64,000 nt of DNA. Source: Acidobacteriota bacterium (GTDB taxonomy: Bacteria > Acidobacteriota > UBA6911 > RPQK01 > JAJDTT01). A model generated the notes under the pieces. It was not told the origin of the DNA, searched no databases, and saw only the letters and a program-made list of their open reading frames with translations. Shown piece after piece: positions 24,772-32,571 of this stretch. How positions within the stretch are numbered: position 1 is the first letter of the stretch; every line of letters begins with the position of its first letter. The stretch spans positions 1-64,000 of the forward strand of contig JAJDTT010000172.1 in NCBI GenBank assembly GCA_022827025.1, read 5' to 3'. The position numbers and the translations under genes were made by a program.

Positions 24772-27595
24772 CGACCTGCTCGGCAGCTACGAGATCATCG
24801 GACCTCTCGGGGCCGGGGGAATGGGCGAGGTCTACCGCGCCCGGGATACCCGCCTGAACCGGCAGGTCGCCATCAAGATCCTCCCTGCGGGCTACGCCGA
24901 GGACTCGGGACGCCTGTCCCGTTTCCAGCGGGAAGCGCGGGTTCTGGCATCGCTCAACCACTCCAACATTGCCGCCATCTACGGATTCGAGGAGGCGAAC
25001 GACCGGAAGTTCTTCATTCTGGAACTGGTGGATGGCAAGACGTTGGCGCAGCTCCTGGAAAACGGTTCTCTGCCCTTGAAGAAAGCCGTGCGTTACGCGG
25101 TGGAGATTGCTCGAGGCGTGGAGGCCGCCCATGACAAAGGGGTCATCCACCGCGACCTGAAGCCAGCCAACGTGATGATTACGCCCGACGACCGGGTCAA
25201 GGTTCTGGACTTCGGCCTGGCCAAGGCGATCGCCGGGAGTTCCGAGCCTTCGGACCTGACTCATTCTCCCACCCTGATGGACGAGAAGACGAGAGAGGGT
25301 GTGATCCTGGGGACGGCCCCCTACATGAGTCCCGAACAGGTGGAAGGGATGCCGCTGGATCGGCGGACGGACATTTTTTCCATCGGGTCGCTGATCTACG
25401 AAATGGTCACCGGCCGCAAGGCCTTTCCGGGAAAGACTCAGGCGAGGGTGCTGGCGGGGATTCTGGAGAAGGAGCCCGGGCCCCTGGGAAAGCGGGTGCG
25501 CGGCGTCCCCCAGCAATTGGAGTGGGTCGTGGCCCGTTGCCTCCGGAAGGATCCCGAGAGGCGTTTCCAACACATGCGGGACCTGCGTCTGGCGCTGGAA
25601 GATGTGCTCCAGGAGTTGCGGAGCCCCCGGCGGTGGGGACAGCGGGTTTCGTCATTGACGATCCGGCAGCTTTCCGTCGCCGGCCTGGCGCTGGCGGCGC
25701 TTCTGTTCGGGGGGTTGTGGTGGGGAACCGCCGGGGATCCTTCCAGGCTGGCTCCGCCACCCGTGCTGACCCGGGTGACGTCGGTCTCCGGGCTCACAGT
25801 CGATCCGGCCATCTCCCGCCGGGGACGGCTGTTGGGGTATGCGTCGGACCGGAGCGGCGAGGGAAACCTGGACATCTGGGTTCAGCAACTGGGCGGAGGC
25901 GGCTCCCGCCGGACTCGGGACCCGGCCGACGACCACCAGCCTGCCTTTCATCCCGACGGGACCAGGATGGTGTTCCGCTCGGAGCGGCGCGGAGGGGGGC
26001 TCTACTGGACCACGACCCTGGGGGACGAGGTCGGGGACCGGTTCATCGTCGATGGGGGCCGGCGGCCAAGAGTCTCGCCCCGAGGCGACCGGATCGCCTA
26101 TTGGAGGGGGCGAATCGGCCCCGACTTCAAGCGGGGCTCCCTCTTCACCACCGGCTGGAGTTCCGGCCGGGCCCGGACTCAACTGGCGGAAAGTTTCGCG
26201 GTCGCGAGTCATCCCATCTGGTCTCCCCGGGGGGATCACATCGTATTCCTGGGCTGGGAATCCTCCGGACGCGACGAAGACTTCGACTGGTGGATCCTGC
26301 GGTTGGAGGACGGTGAGATCCGAAGGCTGGGTCTGGCGGCCCTGTTGCCCGAGGCCGGGATCTCCGGTCTGGTGATCCCCGGTGTCTGGGTGCCCATCGA
26401 CAACTTCATCGTCTTCTCCGCCCGCCGCGGGGACAGTGTCAACTTGTGGCGTATTGCGGTCTCGCCCCGAACCCTGTCCCTCTCGGGCGTACCCCGGCAG
26501 ATCACTTCAGGCGTCGGCCCCGAGCTGGAGCCTTTCTCGGTCCTGCCCGGCCGAATCGCCTTTTCCTCGCAGATCGAGAACCTGGACCTCTGGAGTCTGG
26601 CCATCGACGCCGACCGGGGACGTGTGCCGGAGGGGGCGCGTCTGGAGAGGCTCACGCAACATGCGGGCGAGGATTCCCATCCGTCCCTATCCCAGGATGG
26701 AGGCCGGATGGCGTTCGAGTCCGCCCGCTCCGGGAACCGGGACATCTGGCTCATGGAACTGGAGTCGGGCGAGAAGATCAACCTCACCGAGAGTCCTGGA
26801 GACGAGCGCCGCCCCAGGATCCGGTCCGATGGGAGTCAGGTCGCATACAACGCCGGCGAGTCCGATTCGGAAAGCCGGGGCATTTACCGGATGGAGGCCC
26901 GGAGACAGACTCCCAGGACAACGGTCTGTCAGGATTGCGGCAGCACCCTGGATTGGTCCTCCCAGGGAGACGAGATCCTGGTGGTGCGCCGGATCGGTGG
27001 AGAAAGACGATTCAGAGTCGACCTTCTGGACGTGACCAGCGGGAGCCGGCTCAAGCTGCTGGAGCATCCCCGGTACAGCGTGGTCCAGGCCAGGCTCGAT
27101 CCTGCTGACAAATGGGTCGCGTTCACGGTGTCCGAAGGTCCTCTTCAGGCCAGAATCTACGTGGCGCCCTTCCGCCAGGAGGAACTCCATGAAAGCGGGG
27201 GCATCCCGCCCGAGCGATGGGTGGCCGTCACGGACGGCCAGGACAGGGACGGGATGACCGGCTGGTCCCCGAACGGAAGACTCCTGTACTTCGTCTCCAA
27301 CCGCGGGGGAGCCCGCGGCATCTGGGTGCAGGAGCTGGACCCGGTGGACAGGCGGCCGGTGGGAGATCCCAGGTTGGTCTGGCATTTTCGCGAGACCCGC
27401 CTGTCGCTGGCAGGTGTCTCGCTCAGTTCACTGCGGACCAACGTCGCCCGGGACAAGCTCGTTTTCACTCTGAAGGAGCGGATGGGAGACATTTGGATGG
27501 CCCATCTTCCCATGGAGGAAGACCGGTTCGGGCGTCCGTCCTGGAGGCCCGGGGAGGAGCGGATCATCGACCTGTATCCCTACCGCCGCCGCTGA
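24764..27595 (+). CDS. Transmembrane Ser/Thr protein kinase with PD40 beta-propeller
   Basis: 943 residues. An N-terminal Hanks-type kinase (1-290) has GAGGMGEVY, the Lys in VAIKIL, HRDLKPANV, DFGLAK and GTAPYMSPEQ, so it looks active. One membrane helix follows (about 303-322, LALAALLFGGLWWG), then an extracytoplasmic part made of WD40-like PD40/TolB repeats (IWVQQLGGGGSRRTR and similar; later NLWRIA, DIWLMELESGE, GIWVQELDP). The propeller probably senses a ligand. The start overlaps the phosphatase stop, so kinase and FHA phosphatase are likely made together. Confidence 0.93.
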   Translation: MPDDLLGSYEIIGPLGAGGMGEVYRARDTRLNRQVAIKILPAGYAEDSGRLSRFQREARVLASLNHSNIAAIYGFEEANDRKFFILELVDGKTLAQLLENGSLPLKKAVRYAVEIARGVEAAHDKGVIHRDLKPANVMITPDDRVKVLDFGLAKAIAGSSEPSDLTHSPTLMDEKTREGVILGTAPYMSPEQVEGMPLDRRTDIFSIGSLIYEMVTGRKAFPGKTQARVLAGILEKEPGPLGKRVRGVPQQLEWVVARCLRKDPERRFQHMRDLRLALEDVLQELRSPRRWGQRVSSLTIRQLSVAGLALAALLFGGLWWGTAGDPSRLAPPPVLTRVTSVSGLTVDPAISRRGRLLGYASDRSGEGNLDIWVQQLGGGGSRRTRDPADDHQPAFHPDGTRMVFRSERRGGGLYWTTTLGDEVGDRFIVDGGRRPRVSPRGDRIAYWRGRIGPDFKRGSLFTTGWSSGRARTQLAESFAVASHPIWSPRGDHIVFLGWESSGRDEDFDWWILRLEDGEIRRLGLAALLPEAGISGLVIPGVWVPIDNFIVFSARRGDSVNLWRIAVSPRTLSLSGVPRQITSGVGPELEPFSVLPGRIAFSSQIENLDLWSLAIDADRGRVPEGARLERLTQHAGEDSHPSLSQDGGRMAFESARSGNRDIWLMELESGEKINLTESPGDERRPRIRSDGSQVAYNAGESDSESRGIYRMEARRQTPRTTVCQDCGSTLDWSSQGDEILVVRRIGGERRFRVDLLDVTSGSRLKLLEHPRYSVVQARLDPADKWVAFTVSEGPLQARIYVAPFRQEELHESGGIPPERWVAVTDGQDRDGMTGWSPNGRLLYFVSNRGGARGIWVQELDPVDRRPVGDPRLVWHFRETRLSLAGVSLSSLRTNVARDKLVFTLKERMGDIWMAHLPMEEDRFGRPSWRPGEERIIDLYPYRRR

Positions 27596-27600
27596 GGAGC

Positions 27601-27757
27601 GGCGACTTTCTAGTCGCCGGCCGGGATCGGCGTCCTTCCGGGCGCCGGGAATGGCGACGTGGAGCGGCGGCATGGAGCGGCGACATCCCTGTCGCCGAAT
27701 AGGAGGGGCGTCTTATAGGCGCCCTGTCGGGGGTTAGGGACGGTAGTCCCCCTTAAC
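27601..27757. repeat. Cluster of short hairpins with 4-5-base loops
   Basis: The spacer 27596-27936 holds consecutive small inverted repeats: GGCGACT-TTCT-AGTCGCC (27601-27618), GGCGTCC-TTCC-GGGCGCC (27629-27646), GGCGACA-TCCC-TGTCGCC (27679-27696), an imperfect one with loop around TTATA (27706-27724), and GTTAGGGAC with GTCCC...TTAAC (27733-27757). Stem sequences differ while the layout stays the same, as in REP/BIME clusters. Between 27758 and 27936 nothing else was recognised except a weaker GCGACTAGAAATCGC hairpin near 27769. Confidence 0.8.
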
Positions 27758-27936
27758 AGTACGGACGCCGCGACTAGAAATCGCCCCCCCTCCTGGCCCT
27801 GCACAGCATGACGAGCTTGCGGCTGATGCTGAGCTGAGCGCGGTGTCCGCTGGACGTCCCTTCTTGGACAAGCGAAAATCAGATCGTCGGGACAAGTTCG
27901 AAGTCGGCACATCTCCGCAAAGGAAGGAAATTTCAG

Positions 27937-29124
27937 ATGGTCACCATCCAGAAGATCCGTCTTGATGGATTTCTGTCATTTGCTCCCGGTTCGCCGGAGT
28001 TCGAGTTGCGAGATTTGAACGTGCTGATCGGTCCGAACGGGTCCGGGAAGTCGAACTTCATCGAAGCGCTGGAACTGCTTTCCGCGACGCCGCGCAACCT
28101 TGCCCAGGACGTTCGGGTCGGTGGAGGCGCGGGCGAGTGGATCTGGAAAGGTTACCCTGTGAAGAGTTCGGCGGAGATCGACGTAGTGTTGAAGGCGGGC
28201 ACTCCCACGGGGCGTCCGATTCGGTATCGAATCGAGTTGACGGAAGCTCTGAACCGCTTGGAGGTGATCGATGAAGCGATCGAGGAGGTGGAACCACTTC
28301 CAGGCAAATCGGACGTATTCTTCTTTTACCGTTTTCAGCGGGGCCATCCCATGATCAGTGTTCGTGACGCTGAAGCGGCTGATGGGGCGGTTAAACGGCA
28401 GCTTCAGCGGGACCACCTGGACCCGGACCAATCGGTACTGGGGCAAAGGAAGGATCCGGAGCAATATCCGGAAGTCACCTGGGCAGGTCAGAGGTTCGGC
28501 GCCATTCAAACCTTTCGAGAGTGGACGTTCGGCCGTTCGGGTCCGCTTCGAAGACCCCAATCGGCGTTTCTTCCCGAGGACCGGCTCCTGATGGACAACA
28601 GCAACTTGGCATTGGTGTTGAGCGAGATTGAACACGCTGGAGTTGTGCGTTTCGATAATCTGCTTCGACGGTTCTTTCCGCGCTTCCAAAGAATGTCCAC
28701 CCGGATCTCCGGTGGTGCCGTCCAGTTCTACGTGCACGAGGCCGACTTCGACAGACCGATTTCCGCGACACGGCTGTCCGATGGCACGGTTCGGTTCATA
28801 GCATTGCTGGCAGCGTTGTTGAGCCCCTCGCCGCCGCCGTTGTTGTGCATTGAGGAACCCGAACTTGGATTGCATCCTGATGCGGTCGCACTGGTCGCTG
28901 ACCTGCTCGTCGATGCCTCCAAACGCACGCAGCTCATTGTTACAACACATTCCGATGCCCTGGTGTCAGCTTTGACCAATCAGCCGGATGCCGTCGTTGC
29001 CTGTGAACGGCCCGGAGCCGGGACCGAATTGCGGCGTCTCGATCCGAAGAATCTCGCCGCGTGGCTGGAGGACTATAGACTGGGCGATCTGTGGCGGATG
29101 GGTGAATTGGGAGCAAACCCGTGA
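27937..29124 (+). CDS. AAA-family ATPase (SMC/OLD-like), candidate defence component
   Basis: 395 residues. Walker A is IGPNGSGKSNFIE (about residue 31), the ABC-type signature LSDGTVRFIALLAAL near 277, Walker B LLCIEEPELGLHP near 303, and the H-loop TTHSDALVSAL near 335, the layout of AAA_21-type ATPases related to RecF/SMC and to the ATPases of OLD and PARIS-like defence systems. It lacks a TOPRIM domain of its own. The next gene overlaps it by 4 bases (GTGA) and encodes a DUF4276 protein, a frequent partner. Hairpins flank the pair on both sides, and GC content looks lower than in adjacent genes, suggesting an acquired cassette. Confidence 0.85.
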   Translation: MVTIQKIRLDGFLSFAPGSPEFELRDLNVLIGPNGSGKSNFIEALELLSATPRNLAQDVRVGGGAGEWIWKGYPVKSSAEIDVVLKAGTPTGRPIRYRIELTEALNRLEVIDEAIEEVEPLPGKSDVFFFYRFQRGHPMISVRDAEAADGAVKRQLQRDHLDPDQSVLGQRKDPEQYPEVTWAGQRFGAIQTFREWTFGRSGPLRRPQSAFLPEDRLLMDNSNLALVLSEIEHAGVVRFDNLLRRFFPRFQRMSTRISGGAVQFYVHEADFDRPISATRLSDGTVRFIALLAALLSPSPPPLLCIEEPELGLHPDAVALVADLLVDASKRTQLIVTTHSDALVSALTNQPDAVVACERPGAGTELRRLDPKNLAAWLEDYRLGDLWRMGELGANP

Positions 29125-29735
29125 GGGGCATTGCAATCTATTTGGAGGGCGGCGGTAGAGGTCAAGCAACCAGGGCTGCTCTTCGCCAGGGAATGGACGC
29201 GTTCCTACGGCCGCTCAAGCAAGCGGCCCGGGCCAAGGCATTGCGCTGGAGGCTGGTCTGTTGTGGCTCACGCAGTGAAACGTTCCGAAAATTCGAATAT
29301 TCAACGAGTAACGGTGAGGACATGGTCGTGTTGCTGGTGGACGCTGAAGGTCCGGTAGTCGAGAGGCCCCGTGAGCACTTGCACTCGCGCGACGGATGGG
29401 ATCTGGATTTCGCCTCAAGCGATAGGGTTCACCTTATGGTGCAGACTATGGAAGCCTGGATCGTTTCGGATTCGGACGCCCTGAACAGGTACTACGGACA
29501 GGGCTTCAACCGGACGGCATTGCCGCAGACGGAAAACCTTGAGAGTGTGAGTAAGCTGGACGTTGAACGGTCGTTGAGACAGGCGACGGAGCACACGCAA
29601 AAAGGCCGGTACCAGAAAATCAGGCACGCGAGAGATCTGCTGGGAATGATCAATGCGGAGGAAACCAAGAGACGATGCCGGCATTGTGCGCGATTGTTTC
29701 ACGTTCTCGGCCGACTAATAGAAGAAGCAGACTGA
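29121..29735 (+). CDS. DUF4276 family protein (TOPRIM-like), partner of the AAA ATPase
   Basis: 204 residues from a GTG overlapping the upstream stop. Recognised as DUF4276 from the N-terminal IYLEGGG, the LVCCGSRSETFRKF segment, VVLLVDAEGPV, the HLMVQTMEAWIVSD block and the YYGQGFN motif. DUF4276 proteins are thought to have a TOPRIM-like fold with acidic metal ligands (the Glu of LEGGG, the acidic cluster of VDAEG and the Glu of MEAWI), suggesting a nuclease effector. With the ATPase in front this makes a two-gene system similar in logic to PARIS or Gabija, but it matches neither. No immune function is proven here. Confidence 0.8.
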   Translation: MRGIAIYLEGGGRGQATRAALRQGMDAFLRPLKQAARAKALRWRLVCCGSRSETFRKFEYSTSNGEDMVVLLVDAEGPVVERPREHLHSRDGWDLDFASSDRVHLMVQTMEAWIVSDSDALNRYYGQGFNRTALPQTENLESVSKLDVERSLRQATEHTQKGRYQKIRHARDLLGMINAEETKRRCRHCARLFHVLGRLIEEAD

Positions 29736-29757
29736 TCGGTTTGAGTTGAGGAAGCGC

Positions 29758-29775
29758 AGCCGCTACGGAGCGGCT
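29758..29775 (+). terminator. Hairpin after the ATPase/DUF4276 pair
   Basis: Perfect 7-base stem AGCCGCT with loop ACGG, followed by GTTTCC, 23 bases after the DUF4276 stop. It may act as a terminator or be another member of the local hairpin family. Confidence 0.5.
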
Positions 29776-29807
29776 GTTTCCGGCCGCCGCACTCCCAAGT
29801 GAACAAT

Positions 29808-30563
29808 ATGAAAGGACTCCTGCTGATTGGACTTGCAATCGTCCTCACCGGTTGCAACCCGGGACAGGTTGGATCCCCCCGGGTCTACCTGGAGGACTTC
29901 GAGCAGGGCAACGGCGGCTGGTACGCCGACCGGCACTACGCGCTTCCCGTGTGGGACGGCGTGGCCTATTGCCACGGCCCCTGGTTCCTGGACTCCAACC
30001 ACGCCCCGCCCGGAGCCGGCTATCTCCACCTGGTGATGTGGCTGTACACGGACGGCAGGTGGTACCAGCATCCCACGGCGGCCACGCGCCTGCCCTACAC
30101 CAACAACTCGTTCGTGGAGCAGGGCTACTCCACGCGCCTGACCAACGCCCGGATGACGGTCCGCCTGCGGGGAGAGTTGCAGGCCCGGGGAGCCGAGCTT
30201 CTGCTGCTGGCCCAATCCGAGACCGGCAAGACCACGGCCAACATGGTCCTGACCGGGCAGCCCTTCCGGGTCACGAAGGAGTGGAGCGAGCAGACCGTGA
30301 CTCTGGCGCCCGACCCCGGCCAGTGGACCTGCCTGGGTTCCCGTCACGACCGGACCGAACTCTACGGTTGCGACGAGATCGGGAAGGTGCTGGAGGACGT
30401 GAACATCGACCTCATCTTCGTCCTGTTCCCGTTGGAGATCGTCCCTCTCTCAGACGAGGTGACGGACCTTCACACCCCCAGGGCGGGAATGGACTACCCC
30501 GTGGACCAGGATCGCCTGCCCAAGGGTTTGATCATGTTCGACTGGGTGAAGATCGAATACTGA
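29808..30563 (+). CDS. Lipoprotein of unknown function
   Basis: 251 residues with a lipoprotein signal (MKGLLLIGLAIVLTGC). The ATG at 29808 is preferred over a GTG at 29799 since it gives the compact signal; the ribosome site is weak. The mature part (LEDFEQGNGGWYADRHYALPVWDG) looks like a carbohydrate-binding-like beta-sandwich, as seen in secreted proteins that begin with 'ED.E.g.gGW', but no catalytic residues are visible. It converges on the M19 dipeptidase gene, with 3 bases between stop codons. Confidence 0.7.
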   Translation: MKGLLLIGLAIVLTGCNPGQVGSPRVYLEDFEQGNGGWYADRHYALPVWDGVAYCHGPWFLDSNHAPPGAGYLHLVMWLYTDGRWYQHPTAATRLPYTNNSFVEQGYSTRLTNARMTVRLRGELQARGAELLLLAQSETGKTTANMVLTGQPFRVTKEWSEQTVTLAPDPGQWTCLGSRHDRTELYGCDEIGKVLEDVNIDLIFVLFPLEIVPLSDEVTDLHTPRAGMDYPVDQDRLPKGLIMFDWVKIEY

Positions 30564-30566
30564 AGA

Positions 30567-31670
30567 TCAGGAATTCCAGACCCGTTCGAACAGCCTGAGC
30601 GCATTGCCGCTCAAAATCCCTTCGACGTCATTGGAGCTGAATCCCGCATCGGACAGGACGGTCGCAAAGTTGGCCACGTCCGCCATGGTGTCCACGTCCT
30701 TGGGCGTCATCTCGGCTCCGAATCCGCCGTCCATGTCGGTCCCCACGGCGACGTGCTCCAGAGTGCCGCCGGCCAGATCGCCGATATGCTCGATGATGGG
30801 GATGAACCCGTCCATGCCGTACTTGCCCCCGCTGCCGTCGATGGCGGGCCGGTTGCCCCATTCGATGGCCGGATCGATGAAGCTCTGGCAGAAGACCATG
30901 CCGATGACCCCGTCCCGGCGGATCACCTCGCGGATCATGTCGTCGGTGAGATGGCGCTGGCCCTTGATCAGGGCCCGGGCGGAGCAATGCGTGGCGCAGA
31001 TGGGGCCGTCCCAGATCTCCAGGGACTCCCAAACGGCCTGGTCGGCCATGTGGGTGATGTCCAGGATGATCCCGGCCTCGCGCATGGCCCGGTAGAGAGC
31101 CGGGGCGGGAGCCTTGATCCCCCCCTCGGTGCCGGTGCCGTGGATATAGGTGTTGTCACCGAAGTGAGCGGGCCCCACCACGCGCAGTCCGGCATTCCAC
31201 CAGAACTCCACGTCGTCGGGGTCGGCGATGGGATCCGCGCTCTCCATGGACAGGACATGGTAGATGGGGGTGTCCGGCTTCGGATCCTTCCAAACCTCGA
31301 CGGCCTCTTCCAGATCGGCCCAACCGTGCACCGGTTTGAGCTGGCCCCGGCGGGCCATGGCCTGGTAGTAGGCCAGGTGTCCCCGTCCCATGCCGATGCA
31401 CTGTTCCTGGGTCCGCAGGCCATCCTTCATGCGCCCCGATCGGGTCTGGGTCCGCGACATGATGGTGCTGAGGATGACGCCGACGCCACCCTGGCGGAGT
31501 TCCGGAAAGGTGGTGGTGCAGGTGCCGCAGGTGTGGCCGGGAGCGACCTGGGGAGGTTCCCGCCGTTCCTGCTCCCGGACCTGCTCTGCCGTCAGAGTCA
31601 GGTCCCGATTCCAGTAGAGCGCGTCCCAGGCCAGGTCCAGATGCAGGTCGACGATCAGTGGTTTGCTCAT
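30567..31670 (-). CDS. Membrane dipeptidase (peptidase family M19)
   Basis: 367 residues from the ATG at 31670. M19 dipeptidases are binuclear zinc enzymes that cleave dipeptides, including D-residue and cyclic substrates. The signature IVDLHLDLAWD (first HxD), the bridging Glu in MESADPIADPDD, the HFGDNTY segment, LDITHMADQAVW, and the histidine of ICATHCSAR match the family. Later parts include VAVGTDMDGGFG. No signal peptide is present, so it is probably cytosolic, unlike the mammalian GPI-anchored form. Longer starts exist but translate into the intergenic spacer. Confidence 0.9.
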   Translation of the reverse strand: MSKPLIVDLHLDLAWDALYWNRDLTLTAEQVREQERREPPQVAPGHTCGTCTTTFPELRQGGVGVILSTIMSRTQTRSGRMKDGLRTQEQCIGMGRGHLAYYQAMARRGQLKPVHGWADLEEAVEVWKDPKPDTPIYHVLSMESADPIADPDDVEFWWNAGLRVVGPAHFGDNTYIHGTGTEGGIKAPAPALYRAMREAGIILDITHMADQAVWESLEIWDGPICATHCSARALIKGQRHLTDDMIREVIRRDGVIGMVFCQSFIDPAIEWGNRPAIDGSGGKYGMDGFIPIIEHIGDLAGGTLEHVAVGTDMDGGFGAEMTPKDVDTMADVANFATVLSDAGFSSNDVEGILSGNALRLFERVWNS

Positions 31671-31978
31671 GTCGCAAGGATAGCCGGGTTGCGGCGGGGA
31701 GAACAGGGGAATTGAAGTCACAGATCCCAAAGGCGAGACGTTACAGGTTAAGGCTTGTCGTTCTTGGTCGCTCAGGATCTTGATACACGTCTGCAAGCGC
31801 TTGACACGCGCCTGAGAGCGGTGGAGCGTGGGTTGGATCGGATCTCCGTCTCCATGGGGATCGCGGAACGGTAGATCAGGATCGATCAATCCACCACGAG
31901 GGCTGGCGGCTGGGCATGGTGGGACCGGGCGCAAATCCTCCGTCGCGTGTGCAAGCTGTCCGTCTCCGTCCCTGCCGC
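31671..31978. other. Intergenic region without recognisable gene
   Basis: 308 bases between the dipeptidase and the VapB island. Open frames exist on both strands but none shows a domain, signal or ribosome site. A TTGACA at 31801-31806 has no -10 box at the right distance. Confidence 0.4.
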
Positions 31979-32011
31979 TCAGGTCTGTGCCCAGTTCTCG
32001 ACCGTGTACAT
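31979..32011 (-). pseudogene. Possible remnant of a vapC toxin gene
   Basis: Just after the vapB stop, overlapping by one base, an ATG begins a frame of ten codons reading MYTVENWAQT then TGA. VapC PIN toxins start with an MY-type N-terminus directly overlapping vapB and end with a segment of the type GL.VENW. The short frame looks like these two ends fused by an internal deletion of almost the entire PIN domain. The match is short, so this is an inference. Confidence 0.35.
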
Positions 32012-32253
32012 CAGCACAGTTCATCCCGAGCATCGAGCGGAGGCTCGCGGCGCGTCGGCAACGATCCCCGCGAGTCCGATTCGAACCAGACGCTCCAGTT
32101 CTTGGCTCGCGCAAGCAGGGTGAGTTGATCCCCCTCCTTGATCACCTCGACCTCGGTGACATCGAATCGGCAGGCAGCCGGTAGCTGAACCGCCTGACTC
32201 CGACCGCTCCGGAATACCTTGGCGATTCCCCGGTAATCTGGAGTTTTTTTCAT
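32011..32253 (-). CDS. vapB: VapB-family (AbrB-fold) antitoxin, orphan
   Basis: 80 residues from the ATG at 32253, preceded by GGAGA. The segment AKVFRSGRSQAVQLPAACRFD followed by EVEVIKEGDQLTL is the swapped-hairpin AbrB/SpoVT DNA-binding domain of VapB antitoxins. It should bind its own promoter and, through its C-terminus (WFESD), a VapC PIN toxin. No intact vapC follows; only a possible 10-codon remnant is left. It may now act as an unpaired regulator or be decaying. Confidence 0.8.
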   Translation of the reverse strand: MKKTPDYRGIAKVFRSGRSQAVQLPAACRFDVTEVEVIKEGDQLTLLARAKNWSVWFESDSRGSLPTRREPPLDARDELC

Positions 32254-32314
32254 AGACGATCTCCGACCGGGAGCACGAGACAAATGTGATGCTGTTGGCG
32301 ACGAGCAGAAACCG

Positions 32315-32530
32315 TCAGAGATTGGACCCAAACGGTCTGGCAGTGTGTGCGTATGCCGTACACGCACGGATGTCGTCCAACTCCAGTCCAGGATAGTCTT
32401 CCACAATGGTCTCTGGCGTGACGCTTTGGGTCAACAGGCTCAGGACGAGTTCCGCCGAGACCCTCATATCGCGAATGATGGGTTTGCCGCCAAAGACATC
32501 GGGGCGCGCGGTAATGCGGGAAAACAACAT
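32315..32530 (-). CDS. DUF433 family antitoxin-like protein
   Basis: 71 residues from the ATG at 32530 (a TTG at 32575 would add 15 residues). DUF433 features are clear: ITARPDVFGGKPIIRDMRVSAELVL, then SVTPETIVEDYPGLELDDIRACTAYA. These small winged or helix-turn-helix proteins usually pair with a DUF5615 PIN-like toxin in type II modules. None is found next to it; the neighbours are vapB downstream and the AbiE toxin gene upstream. The C-terminus (HTARPFGSNL) is short. It is therefore an orphan or a remnant. Confidence 0.75.
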   Translation of the reverse strand: MLFSRITARPDVFGGKPIIRDMRVSAELVLSLLTQSVTPETIVEDYPGLELDDIRACTAYAHTARPFGSNL

Positions 32531-32571
32531 GGACTGTTCCAACGAAAAGGCAGGTCGGCGTGTTGGAATTC

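Noticed and set aside
31801-31806. TTGACA as a promoter -35 box
   Set aside because: No -10-like hexamer at 16-19 bases downstream.
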